Shown: positions 1 through 10,977 of the stretch, piece after piece
How positions within the stretch are numbered: the first letter of the stretch is position 1
Layout of the letters: the number at the start of each line of letters is the position of its first letter
Assembly: GCA_016946835.1 (NCBI GenBank)
Contig: JACVTC010000070.1
Span: 464,001-528,000, forward strand
DNA: 64,000 bases
From: Neocallimastix lanati (nom. inval.)
Lineage: Eukaryota; Neocallimastigomycota; Neocallimastigomycetes; Neocallimastigales; Neocallimastigaceae
Reading direction: 5' to 3'
Notes under the pieces: generated by a model
Told to the model about the DNA's origin: nothing
Databases searched by the model: none
Seen by the model: the letters and a program-made list of their open reading frames with translations, nothing else
Made by a program: the position numbers and the translations under genes

Positions 1-67
1 GAAATTCAACTTTTGGCGAAATACAACACTTCAATAAATAATAATAAGGTTAGGTATTTCTATTTAA

Positions 68-480
68 CATTGAAAAATAAAATAAAAATAAATAAACATT
101 TTATTTTTTAATGCTTAAAAAATAAAATAAAAATAAGAAATAAGAAAACATTTTTTTTAAACATTGAAAAATAAAATAAAAATAAATAAACATTTTATTT
201 TTTAATGCTTAAAAAATAAAATAAAAATAAGAAATAAGAAAACTTTTTTTTTAAACATTGAAAAATAAAATAAAAATAAATAAACATTTTATTTTTTAAG
301 AATCAAAAAATAAAAAAAAAAAAAAAATAAGAAATAAGAAAACTTCTTTTTTAAACATTAAAAAATAAAATAAAAATAAATAAAAATTTATTTTTTAAGC
401 ATTAAAAAATAAAATAAAAATAAATAAAAATTTATTTTTTAAGCATTAAAAAATAAAAAAAATAAAATAAAACAAAAAAA
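68..480 (+). repeat. Tandem A/T-rich repeat, period about 94 bp, in the MULE left region
   Basis: The block starting CATTGAAAAATAAAATAAAA recurs near 68, 163 and 257, with shorter degenerate copies up to about 480. The same block with fewer units lies at 44676-44940 in copy C and, inverted, at about 21600-21890 in copy B. It lies between the terminal inverted repeat and the transposase and has no coding potential. Confidence 0.7.
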
Positions 481-679
481 TAAAAAATAAAAATAAAAAT
501 AAATAAATAAAATAGTAAATAAAGAAATAATAAATAATTAATAATTAAATAAATATTTAAATAATTATATAATTAATTAAAAAAAGGTTTATTATTTTAA
601 ATATTAAAAAAAAAAAAAAGTTTCAAAGCATTTAAAAGTATATTTATTAAAATATTTTATTGAAAAATTTTAATTATTA

Positions 680-2120
680 ATGGAAGACAATACAGAAATT
701 GAAATAAGTGAAACAAATCGAGGAAATGAACAAATTATTATTAATAAAAAACACAAATTTAATTTTTCATTTCAAAGGAAAGATAAATCAAAAATTTATA
801 GATGCACTGAATATAAGACTTTAAATAAATGTAAATCTTTAATTATTTTAAATGATAAAAAGGAGGTTTTAAAATATGAAAGTTTACATAACCATCTCGA
901 AAAGAAATTGATGTGTCTATATCAGTAGCAAAGCATAAAATTAAGGAAGAAATTAAGAAAAATTCAATTCCTATGGATATAAAACCTAAACATATATTTA
1001 ATGCCGTTTCTCAAGAAATGGGACTTATATGTCCCGAATATAGTACAATTAGATCCCAAATAATAAGAAATATAAATAAACAATTTCCTCCAAACATAAA
1101 AGGTTTTGATGATATTCCCATTGAATCAGAATATTATAAAACTAAAAGAAATGAAAATTTTATGATATTTAAAAATACTGATCTAATAATCTTTCAATCA
1201 CCATTCCAAGCATATTTATTTTTGAATTATCATAAAAATATATTTGCGGACGGTACATTTTATGCAGCACCGAAATTTAGTTATCAGTTATTTATAACAA
1301 GAACTTATGTTGGGGAATTTAATATGCTTTACAGTACTTCCATTTTTATATTAAAAAATAAAAAACAATCTACATATGAAACATTATTTAAAGAAATAAA
1401 AAAAAAATGCAAATAAATTTAGGAGTAATACATTAATTACTACAATTAATTTTCATTGTGATTTTGAACAAGGTATATCTAATGCCGCAAAAAAAGTTTT
1501 TCCCAATATAAATATTAAATATTGTGTTTGGCATTACAAAAGATCATTAGAAAAACAAAAAAATATATTATGTTATCATGAAGTGAAGAATAATAATGAT
1601 GTATAAATTTATTATAAAGCTATTTCGAACTTACCGTTTATAAACCCTAACTATATATTTGATATTTATATTATAATAAAAAGAATTTGTCAAAAAAAAA
1701 AAAAAGTATAATAATTTTCTGCAATTTTTAGAATATTTTAATAAAAATTATTTAATTAAGTATAATGTTAATAATTGGAATTATTATGAAAATATAGAGC
1801 ATTTAACAAACAATGCATCAGAATCTTATAATAGCTACTTAAATAATATATTTCCAAATAAACCTTTATTTTATAAATTAATATATATATTAAAAGAAGA
1901 AGAAAACTTATCTTATAATGATTATCAAAGGAGAACTAAAGGAAATTGGAAAAAAAAGCAAAAAATATTTAGTGCAACTGATGAAATTAAAATTTTAATT
2001 GAAAATTACAAAAGTAAGGAAATAAATTTATTTTATAATGGATGCAACAGAAATGAATTAATTAAATTATGGAAAGAATGTTTAATTGATTTAAACGATA
2101 TAAATATTAATTTAAAATAA
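680..2120 (+). pseudogene. FLYWCH/MULE-type transposase pseudogene, copy A
   Basis: The family would catalyse cut-and-paste transposition in the nucleus. The N-terminus has a FLYWCH-like zinc-finger pattern (YRC, a second Cys nine residues on, then HNH). It is followed by a MULE core: DGTFYAAP with the first acidic residue, CDFEQG with the second, CVWH, and TNNASESY with the third. This copy is broken. One A is lost near 905 compared with copy C (GAAAAGAAATTG against GAAAAAGAAATTG). One A is gained in the A-run near 1405. A TAA codon (about 1603-1605) interrupts the DNNDV region, and a long A-run near 1700 shifts frame again. The nonsense change is shared with copy C but not with copy B. The start ATG at 680 is conserved in all three copies. 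Confidence 0.85.
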
Positions 2121-2346
2121 ATAATCTTAATTTAAAAAAATGCTAGAAAAATAAAAATTTATTTATTTTAAATTTATATTTATAATCGTTTAAATAATAA
2201 TTAAATAATCTTAATTTAAAAAAATGCTAGAAAAATACAAATTTATTTACCTATTGTGTTTATTTAATAATCTTAATAGAAATTATCTTTTAGTTATTTT
2301 TATTAAGTAATTTATAACTAAAACCGATTTATTTGATACTAGTTAA

Positions 2347-3087
2347 AATTTTATTAATATCAATATCAATATTATATAATTATAAATTTTATTAATATCA
2401 ATATCAATATTATATAATTATAAATTTTATTAATATCAATATCAATATTATATAATTATAAATTTTATTAATATCAATATCAATATTATATAATTATAAA
2501 TTTTATTAATATCAATATCAATATTATATAATTATAAATTTTATTAATATCAATATCAATATTATATAATTATAAATTTTATTAATATCAATATCAATAT
2601 TATATAATTATAAATTTTATTAATATCAATATCAATATTATATAATTATAAATTTTATTAATATCAATATCAATATTATATAATTATAAATTTTATTAAT
2701 ATCAATATCAATATTATATAATTATAAATTTTATTAATATCAATATCAATATTATATAATTATAAATTTTATTAATATCAATATCAATATTATATAATTA
2801 TAAATTTTATTAATATCAATATCAATATTATATAATTATAAATTTTATTAATATCAATATCAATATTATATAATTATAAATTTTATTAATATCAATATCA
2901 ATATTATATAATTATAAATTTTATTAATATCAATATCAATATTATATAATTATAAATTTTATTAATATCAATATCAATATTATATAATTATAAATTTTAT
3001 TAATATCAATATCAATATTATATAATTATAAATTTTATTAATATCAATATCAATATTATATAATTATAAATTTTATTAATATCAATA
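2347..3087 (+). repeat. 38-bp minisatellite, about 19-20 units
   Basis: Nearly identical 38-bp units contain TTTTATTAATATCAATATCA followed by ATATTATATAATTATAAA. The array sits downstream of the transposase inside the MULE. Copy B has about 6-7 units (19515-19765, inverted) and copy C about 4 plus a separate short block, so length differs strongly between copies. Confidence 0.95.
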
Positions 3088-3507
3088 TACTTTTCAAAAT
3101 TAATTATGGTATTAAAAATATTAAATTCAATAAAAGATTTTTATTATTTTATTAAAATTATAATTGTTATTATTATATTTTAATAATAATTGATTCATAT
3201 TGATCAAACATTATAAATATTACTATGCAAATAATTAATTATTTTAATAGGATCAATTATTCAACTCTTATTGTTTTAATTTTTAATTCTTATATCATTT
3301 AAATTAATATATATATATATATATCGTTTATGAAAATATGAATTATAAATAATTAAAATTATTTACTTTTCATTTAAATTTTTTTATTTACTATAATAAA
3401 ATATAATAATTAAAAGACAAACGTTATTATAACTAATTTTTTTTTTTTTAGAAAAATATATAAGATTCCTATATATATAAAATAATTATTATATTTTATT
3501 TTATTAT

Positions 3508-4095
3508 ATATTTTTTTTATTTTATTTTATTTTATTTTATTATATTTTTTATTTTATTTTATTTTATTTTATTTTATTTCATTTTATTTTATTTTATATT
3601 TATATTTCAACTATTTATTTTATTTTATTTTATTCAATCTGTACTTATATTTATGTTTCTACTATTCATTTTATTTTATTTTATTTTATTTTATTTTATT
3701 TTATTTTATTCAATCTGTACTTATATTTATGTTTCTACTATTTATTTTATTTTATTTTATTTTATTTTATTTTATTTTATTTTATTTTATTTTATTTTAT
3801 TTTATTTTATTTTATTTTATTTAATCTGTACTTTAATAATATTTATATTCTACTATTTATTTTATTTTATTTAATCTGTGCTTTAATAATATTTATATTC
3901 TACTATTTATTTTATTTTATTTTATTTTATTTTATTTTATTTTATTTTATTTTATTTTATTTTATTTTATTTTATTTTATTTTATTTTATTTTATTTTAT
4001 TTTATTTTATTTTATTTTTATTTTATTTTATTTTATTTTATATACTTGTACTTTTATATTATTACATTCAATATTTATTTTATTTTATTTTATTT
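3508..4095 (+). repeat. TTTTA pentanucleotide satellite with interspersed 30-35 bp units, copy A
   Basis: Runs of TTTTA are broken by a conserved segment (CAATCTGTACTTATATTTAT, ending TTTCTACTATT). Only about five interspersed segments are present, some rearranged (CTTTAATAATATTTATATTC). This is the shortest of the three satellite blocks in the window. Open frames translating as FILFYFILFYF repeats are artefacts of the repeat. Confidence 0.95.
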
Positions 4096-4353
4096 TTTTA
4101 ATATAATTTAAAAATAACTAAAATCTTTCTAAAAAAAAAAATTAAAAAAAAAAAAAAAAACTGTTATAATAAAACTGTTATAATTTATAATAAAGTATAA
4201 ATTTTATAAGTATAAATTTATCATTTATGGTGATTAAATAATATTTTATTTTATTTATTAAAATTTATGTATATTTATTTATTTACATTTTATTTTTTAC
4301 TTTTTTAATTTATTTTATATACATTTAATTTTTATCTTTAATTTATATAATGC

Positions 4354-4384
<31 letters not shown>

Positions 4385-6141
4385 CGTAAAAATATAATTA
4401 TCTATTCAATAAAGCATTAGAAGTGTAGTATCTTCCTAGTTTAAAAAAAATTGCTTATTTGAATACTTATTCGTTATAATTTTTATTTCATTATATATAT
4501 ATCATATAATTATCATGAGTATAATATTAAATAGACACAACAATTTGTTACTACTATTGTGAATAAGAATACCAATGAATAAACAAATAAAGTGAATGAA
4601 TGATATGTAATGAATTATTATGGATTGTATTATGATTTATGAATGGAATATAGTGAGATAATTTATTTTTCATTACATAACTTTTTTTAATAGTTTTAAA
4701 TAAAAGTTAAAATTTTATATGTATATATAATATATCACATTACAATCCATTAATTTCTAAAAAAAAAAAAAAAAAAATTAAATTAAAACTAAAATATATA
4801 TTAAAATTAAAATTAAGATTTTGACTAATTTTGGAAAAGTTTATAGTATTATTTAGAATTATTAAATTTATATTTCCACATTCTGTTTATTATAGAATGT
4901 GGAAATATAAAATAGAGACAAATTCCATTAATGTTTAAAAAATATATGATTTAAATTATAAATTAAAAAAATTAAAGTTTCCACTTAATACTTTAGATTT
5001 TATAACATAATTATTAAATAAATAAAAAATAAAAAAAATAAATAACAAAATATTTTTTTTAAATCTTATTTAAACGTTACTACTGCTACTACTACTAATA
5101 ATAATAATATTCATAAAAACAAAAACAGTATCATAAATAATAAAAGAATTTAAAATAATTTGACCCTTAAGTTATAATAATTATGATAAAAAAAAAATTA
5201 TTTAAATTTATATACTATTTATTTATATAAAGATATTTAAAGATTAAAAATAAATAAAAATTAATTTAAATTTAAATTTAAATTTAAATTTTAAATTTAA
5301 TAAATAAATGAAGTTTTAGTATTATTTATAAATTAATTATTGTAAATATATTAAAAAAAAATTGTTTATTAATAATTACATAACGTCTCCCTTAAATTTG
5401 ATGTTTTTTTTTTTGGAATGAAAAATAAAAATTTTTTGTGTTACGTTACTATTAAATTCATTATTTATCAGAAAATTTTGATTGAGTGAAACTCTTTTTA
5501 ATATAAAATTATCTTTTAATTTCTTATGGAATTTTTTTTTAAAAAAAAAGAAATTGCCAAAAAGAAATTGAAAATTAATATTTTGTGATATGTTTATCAT
5601 TATTATTATTACTATTAATCTTTATATGTAAAATAAATTTTATATATATATTTTTAAATTTTTAAATAATACATATATATTTTTTATTTTATTTTGAATT
5701 TTTAAAATATATTTTTTTTATTATTAATTAATTATTTTTTAATATATATCTTTTAATTTTTGGTGTTTATTTATCTTTTATTTTTTATTAATTTAATTTT
5801 ATTTTTATTTATTTGTTTTTTATTTTTATTTTTTTCTTAAATATTGTTAAATATTTTTATTTTTATTTCTTATAAAAGAAGAAATTATCTTATAATATTA
5901 CTATAATTAATAGTATTATTATAATTAATTATGTCAATTGTTTTTTAATTGATTTATTTTTGTTATTTTTAATTAATTAGTTTTTATATAACATTGAATA
6001 AATAATTCTGGAATTAATAATTAAAATAATAATAATTATAGAAGAAATTTAATAAACAATATTATTATTTATTAAAATAAAAAAAATTAATAAAGTATTT
6101 TTTTTTCTATAACTTTGAAAAATGAAATTATAATTGATTTA
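4096..6141. other. A/T-rich intergenic stretch, no supported gene
   Basis: The stretch is homopolymer runs and low-complexity A/T. It holds one perfect hairpin (4867-4911), an AAATTT hexamer run near 5265-5300, and a 74-codon minus-strand frame at 5376-5600. That frame is low-complexity F/K/N and has no recognisable domain, so it is not called. Confidence 0.7.
4867..4911. repeat. Perfect 18-bp inverted repeat with 9-nt loop
   Basis: The left arm, 4867-4884 (TTTATATTTCCACATTCT), is the exact reverse complement of 4894-4911. The loop is GTTTATTAT. The stem includes mixed-composition bases (CCACATTCT), so it is not a trivial A/T palindrome. It has no adjacent gene and its function is unknown; it could be a small mobile-element relic or a structured RNA. 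Confidence 0.7.
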
Positions 6142-7587
6142 TTATTCCTCTGGAATAATGAAATGCTTCAATTTTTCTCTTGCTAAAATTCTACGATAAA
6201 TATTCATTTCACTATTGCTCATTTTATGTGGTGGATTTTTATCATCATTTATAATCATACAGCTTAAATCACCATTCCATTCACTTCCTATGTAATCATA
6301 TGAGTAGGTTTCATAATCAACATATTCTAATTGTTCAGCATATTTATCAACAACAATATGTCCGTTCCAATAATACAATTTACCATTAATCACATGTCCT
6401 ATATGTCCGCAGATTTGATTATTTTCATCAACCTTACCAATGAATACACATGGAGTTGGTTCCATGTAATAACTCTGACGGGCCATATCAAATCCAATCC
6501 AAAATGTTTCTTTATCACCAAGGAACATATTATAGACAACATCATCACGAATCTTTTGTTCATTCAATTTACAGGTAGCCAATAAACCAAGAAGTACTTT
6601 AGTTTTATGCATAAGTACTGTACTGGATTCCATTTCACTGGTTGATGTACCATTTAAAAATCTTAAATTTGTAGTCTCAGGTAACGGATTAATCATCCAT
6701 GAATTTAACCATTCAGTTCCTGCATTTGGTTCTGGGGACAAAGTACGATCCATAAAGTATAAAGTTCCTGTCCTTTGATAACCTTCTTCATCAAATAATT
6801 CAGCTGGATCTCTTAAATAGGCAACATCAGCATCCATTAATATAACTTCTTCAAATCTTGAAGCTAAAATGCAAAATGGTTTGGAATCCCATCCACTATT
6901 CTTAAGAATTTTATCATCAAAATATTTTTTAAGATCAGATACATAAATATCATCATAAGTTAAGAGAATATCACGATTTTCTTTTGAAAGATCTTCATTT
7001 CCGTTATAGAAAACTTCAATAGGTAAGTCACATTTAATAATATTACGGAGAGCATCGATAGTACTTAATGCATATTTAAATTGATAATCTCCTACACTTA
7101 TAACGATTCCTTTACCATGAGATGATTCTATAATTTCCCCAATATTTTGATAACGATAACCATAAAGCCATGGGTATAAAGTATGATGTAAAGTTGCTAA
7201 TAATTTTTCATTCCATTTTATATTTTTGATATTTCTTTCATTTAAAAATTTGGATTTTTCAATTAATTTATTTCTATATGCTTTTGGATCTTTTTCATAT
7301 TCTCCAAATATTGCACGCCATAAATAAGTATGTAACTCTTCTTTATTTCTTATATCATTAAAATCCTGTGGATCAAGAGGTTTTTTAAGATCTTTCAAAA
7401 TAATATCATTCAAAGAAGTATTTATTCGATACTTATTTATTTGTTCTGAAGTTTCTTCTATATTTTTACTACTTTTAGTTATTAATTCATAATGAATTCC
7501 ATTATTATTTAATAAAACGATAAAAGATAAACTCAATATTACTATTATTAAAAATAATAAATATAAAAATCTTGAATTTGCTTTCAT
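6142..7587 (-). CDS. Mnn1-like (GT71-type) alpha-mannosyltransferase, type II membrane protein
   Basis: The protein has 481 residues and probably transfers mannose, or a related sugar, onto glycans in the Golgi. It starts with a short cytosolic tail and one hydrophobic anchor (about residues 8-26), followed by a lumenal stem. The catalytic part starts near GKGIVISVGDYQFKYALSTI. It has the DxD-type nucleotide-sugar/metal site in MDADVAYLRDP (D252 and D254), preceded by KPFCILASRFEEVILM. These are features of the fungal Mnn1 / Mannosyl_trans3 family. The ATG at 7587 is directly followed by the membrane anchor, which supports the start. There is no intron. It stands alone, flanked by about 2 kb (downstream) and 1 kb (upstream) of A/T-rich DNA. 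The family call is from motif recognition; donor and linkage are inferred. Confidence 0.85.
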   Translation of the reverse strand: MKANSRFLYLLFLIIVILSLSFIVLLNNNGIHYELITKSSKNIEETSEQINKYRINTSLNDIILKDLKKPLDPQDFNDIRNKEELHTYLWRAIFGEYEKDPKAYRNKLIEKSKFLNERNIKNIKWNEKLLATLHHTLYPWLYGYRYQNIGEIIESSHGKGIVISVGDYQFKYALSTIDALRNIIKCDLPIEVFYNGNEDLSKENRDILLTYDDIYVSDLKKYFDDKILKNSGWDSKPFCILASRFEEVILMDADVAYLRDPAELFDEEGYQRTGTLYFMDRTLSPEPNAGTEWLNSWMINPLPETTNLRFLNGTSTSEMESSTVLMHKTKVLLGLLATCKLNEQKIRDDVVYNMFLGDKETFWIGFDMARQSYYMEPTPCVFIGKVDENNQICGHIGHVINGKLYYWNGHIVVDKYAEQLEYVDYETYSYDYIGSEWNGDLSCMIINDDKNPPHKMSNSEMNIYRRILAREKLKHFIIPEE

Positions 7588-7840
7588 TTTTCAGTAATTA
7601 TTATTATTATTATTTTATTATTTTTACTTCAAGTTTTATTTATTTTTTTTAAACATATAATCAATATAAGCTTAATGTTATTATTTATTAAATTTAATAT
7701 TACTTTTAATATTTTAAATATTTATTTTCTTTTAAATAAAAGTATATTTAAATAATATTATAATTATTATAAATACTTTTTTTTTTTATTTAAATTAAAT
7801 CTTTACATTTAAAGTTTTAATTCAATTTTCAATATAATTA

Positions 7841-7880
<40 letters not shown>

Positions 7881-8667
7881 TATTAAATATCTATACAAAT
7901 AGTTATATTGAAATTGAAAATATAATATGTTTTCTTTAAAGAAAAGAAAAAAAAAATAAAATAAAAAATAAAATTTTCTTTTATACAATTTTTTTTTTAA
8001 AAAAATTAAATATTGAATGACATTTCTTTTTATTAAATTTTTTTATTTTATATTAATATACCAAGAATAATTGTAATATTAATAATTCATTTATATTGTT
8101 ATGTTTATTATACATTTTATTATTATTATTAATAAAATTATTATTAATAAAAATTTTAATTAAAGAAATTAACAAAGTAACTATTAATCTTTAATCAAAT
8201 GAATATTTTTTTCTACATTCATTTTATTGGCTAGTTATATGAAAATATATTTATAAAAAGTATTATTAAAACTAAACAATTATATTTTTAATTTTAAATT
8301 CTATTTAATATAGATTATATATAATAAAACATAACAAAAAAAAAAAAATAAAAAAATAGTAGTAAATTAAACCATATAAGTATTATTGGATATAAGATTT
8401 TAATTATTACAAAAAAAAATAAAATAGAAAAATAGTAAAAAAAAAAAAAAAAAGAAAAAAGAAAAAAAAAAAGAAAAAAAAAAAAATTAATAAAAAATTT
8501 ATTAAATATTAAATATTATCTACATTTAATAATACAGAATATTTTAATTTTATCTACATTTAATAATACAGAATATTTTAATTTTAATAGTATAAATTTA
8601 CATATTTTATAAAAATTTATTATGAAGAGTTATTATTAAGGTATTACTTTATAAAGATAAAAATATA
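7588..8667. other. Intergenic A/T-rich DNA upstream of the GT71 gene
   Basis: No gene is seen. The stretch contains long T and A runs (about 7840-7880) and a short direct duplication at about 8520-8590, where the segment TTTAATAATACAGAATATTT occurs twice. The promoter of the minus-strand glycosyltransferase must lie in the right-hand neighbourhood of 7588, but no specific element can be assigned. Confidence 0.6.
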
Positions 8668-8858
<191 letters not shown>

Positions 8859-8869
8859 AAAGATTTCAT

Positions 8870-9831
8870 ATTTTTTTTTTACAAAGATATTAAAATAATT
8901 CCATAGAAATATAATTTTTATTTTTATGATAAAAAAAATATTAAATATAAAAAAGTTATTATTTATATGTTATTCTGTTAATAACGATTATTGATTTTCT
9001 TTTTTAAGTTCTGTATTTCATATAATTAACTTTTTTTTTATTTTAAATTTTAAATTTTAATTATTATTATTATTATTATTATTTTATAATACTAATTGTA
9101 TAAAAAAAAGAGAATAAATATAAAAATAAACTCTACAAAAAAAACAACAGATTAATAAAATAAAAATAAATATATTAAATATTAAATATTAAATAAAAGT
9201 TTAAGTATAAATTATGCATAATATTATTATATGTATATATAATAAATTAAAAAAGGAAATGATAAGCATTTAATATTAACATATATATTAATTTACAATA
9301 TATTATATATAAATTTATTATAAAACAATAATATTAAATTAAAGTTTATATATTGTTTTTTTTTTTTTTTTATTAATGAATTTATATCTTTTTTTTTTAA
9401 ATTAATTTTATATAAATATTATTAATATTTGTTTTTATAATAAAAAATTTTATATTAAAAAGTAATTATTTATATGATTTTCTATTAATAAGAATTATTG
9501 ATTTTCTTTTTAAAGTTCTTTATTTCATATATTTTCGTATTATAATTAACTTAAATTTTTAGTGTGGATATTCATTATACAATACTAAATATGGCTCTAT
9601 TCATTATTAAATACTATATAAAGTATTACATGGGAAAAAAAAACAAAAAATCTAATTATAGAATATATAATAATAATAAATTCTTTTAATTTATTAATTG
9701 GTTAAATAATAGAATAGTCATGTAAGTACTTTTATTATATAAATTAAATAGAAATTATATATTTAAACTTTTGTTTTTTATCTTGAGAAAATTAAGAATA
9801 TAAAAATTTTTAATCTTTTTTTCATTTAACA

Positions 9832-9870
<39 letters not shown>

Positions 9871-10251
9871 TAAACAATAATAATAATAATAATAATAATA
9901 ACATAAACAATAATAATAATAATAATAACATAAACAATAATAATAATAATAATAATAACATAAACAATAATAATAATAATAATAATAACATAAACAATAA
10001 TAATAATAATAATAATAACATAAACAATAATAATAATAATAATAATAAAGTTAAAAGTTTATTCATTAATTAATCTTAGTTTAGGATTTTTAATTTGGTA
10101 TTTTAACTTTTTTTTTTTTTTTTTTTAGATATGAATAAAAAATACATTAGTCGTAAGAAAATTTAAGAAAGTGATTTATAAATAATATTTTTCCGATTTC
10201 ATTATTTTGTAAGGTTTTTATTTCCATACTAATCATTATATCTTATTGTAA
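8870..10251. other. Intergenic stretch with a diverged internal duplication and AAT repeats
   Basis: No gene is seen. Two blocks (about 8934-9045 and 9448-9555) are diverged copies sharing TTATTGATTTTCTTTTT and GTTCT(G/T)TATTTCATATA. At 9834-10049 an AAT run is regularly interrupted by AACATAAAC. The minus-strand frame here encodes only leucine repeats and is not called. Confidence 0.7.
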
Positions 10252-10804
10252 TGATATAAAATGAAATATTCAAACCTTAATTAATATAAAATTAGTTTTA
10301 TTATTCAAACATAAATTAATGACATAAATCAAATTTAAATCTAATGATTTTACAACAATTTCAATATGTGGCTTGATTTTATATATTAATTATATATTTA
10401 ATTAATAATAAATTTTATAGCATAAATCAATGTTTTAATTATATTCTATATTTATATTTATATAGTTATTAAATATTTCCTTAAATAATAATTATTAATA
10501 TTTATATTCATTTAATAAGTTTATTCTAATCACAAGAACAATTAATTAAATAGTTAATTATAACTAAATAACATAAAAATAAAGCATTTCTCTGAATTAA
10601 GAGAATAGCTGCAGTCGTCGTTGCTGTGTAAAAGTTATATTATGTTAAGTTAGTTTGTAATTAAAAGAATAAGAAAGTTGTTAAATAGTCTTTTTAAATA
10701 TATGTAGTTTCTATATAAAATTAAATAAATAAATAAATAATAAATTAATAAATTTAATAAATAAATCCCAACAAAAGTACATCGAACTTTTGAGTTGTAT
10801 ATCA
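10252..10804 (+). repeat. 5' LTR of the gag-PR-GPY/F element
   Basis: The 553-bp LTR matches the right LTR throughout. Main differences are a ~9-bp gap in the ATTCTATATTTATATTT region and a ~13-bp gap in the GTCGTCGTTG(C/T) region. The ends TGATATA and TATATCA form a short inverted repeat. Confidence 0.95.
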
Positions 10805-10805
10805 T

Positions 10806-10821
10806 TTGGTGGAGATATCGG
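10806..10821 (+). promoter_or_regulatory. Putative primer-binding site
   Basis: Two bases after the LTR comes TGGTGGAGATATCGG, which begins with the TGG expected opposite a tRNA CCA end. The same 16 bases occur inverted at 24810-24825, beside the copia-like relic. This suggests two LTR families used one tRNA primer ending CCGATATCTCCACCA. The tRNA species is not identified. Confidence 0.6.
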
Positions 10822-10977
10822 CTCTTGTGGAAGGAAAATATATTTATTAAATTTTAATATTATTTTTTTTAATAAAATAAAATAAAATATAATAATAATA
10901 ATAAAAAAAAAAAAAAAAAATTGTTTTCGATTAAAGAATTTTTCAGTCAATTAGAAAATAGAATTAAAGTTAAAAAT

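Larger units (their letters stand above)
1..4095 (+). mobile_element. MULE-type DNA transposon, copy A (left part outside window)
   Basis: Position 1 corresponds to about 44608 of copy C, so the left terminal inverted repeat lies outside the window. The order of parts is the same as in copy C: A/T-rich left region, broken FLYWCH/MULE transposase (680-2120), 38-bp minisatellite, unique ~390-bp stretch (about 3090-3480) and TTTTA satellite. The right terminal inverted repeat seen in copy C (GCCACATTGCGAAATGCACG) is not found after the satellite, so the right end is eroded, truncated or too diverged; 4095 is only the end of the satellite. Confidence 0.75.

Noticed and set aside
5376-5600. 74-codon minus-strand frame
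   Set aside because: It is low-complexity K/F/N sequence without a domain, and no promoter or homologous copy was seen. It could be chance in A/T-rich DNA.
9755-10066. Leucine/methionine/phenylalanine repeat frame, minus strand
   Set aside because: It is an AAT microsatellite with periodic AACATAAAC interruptions.
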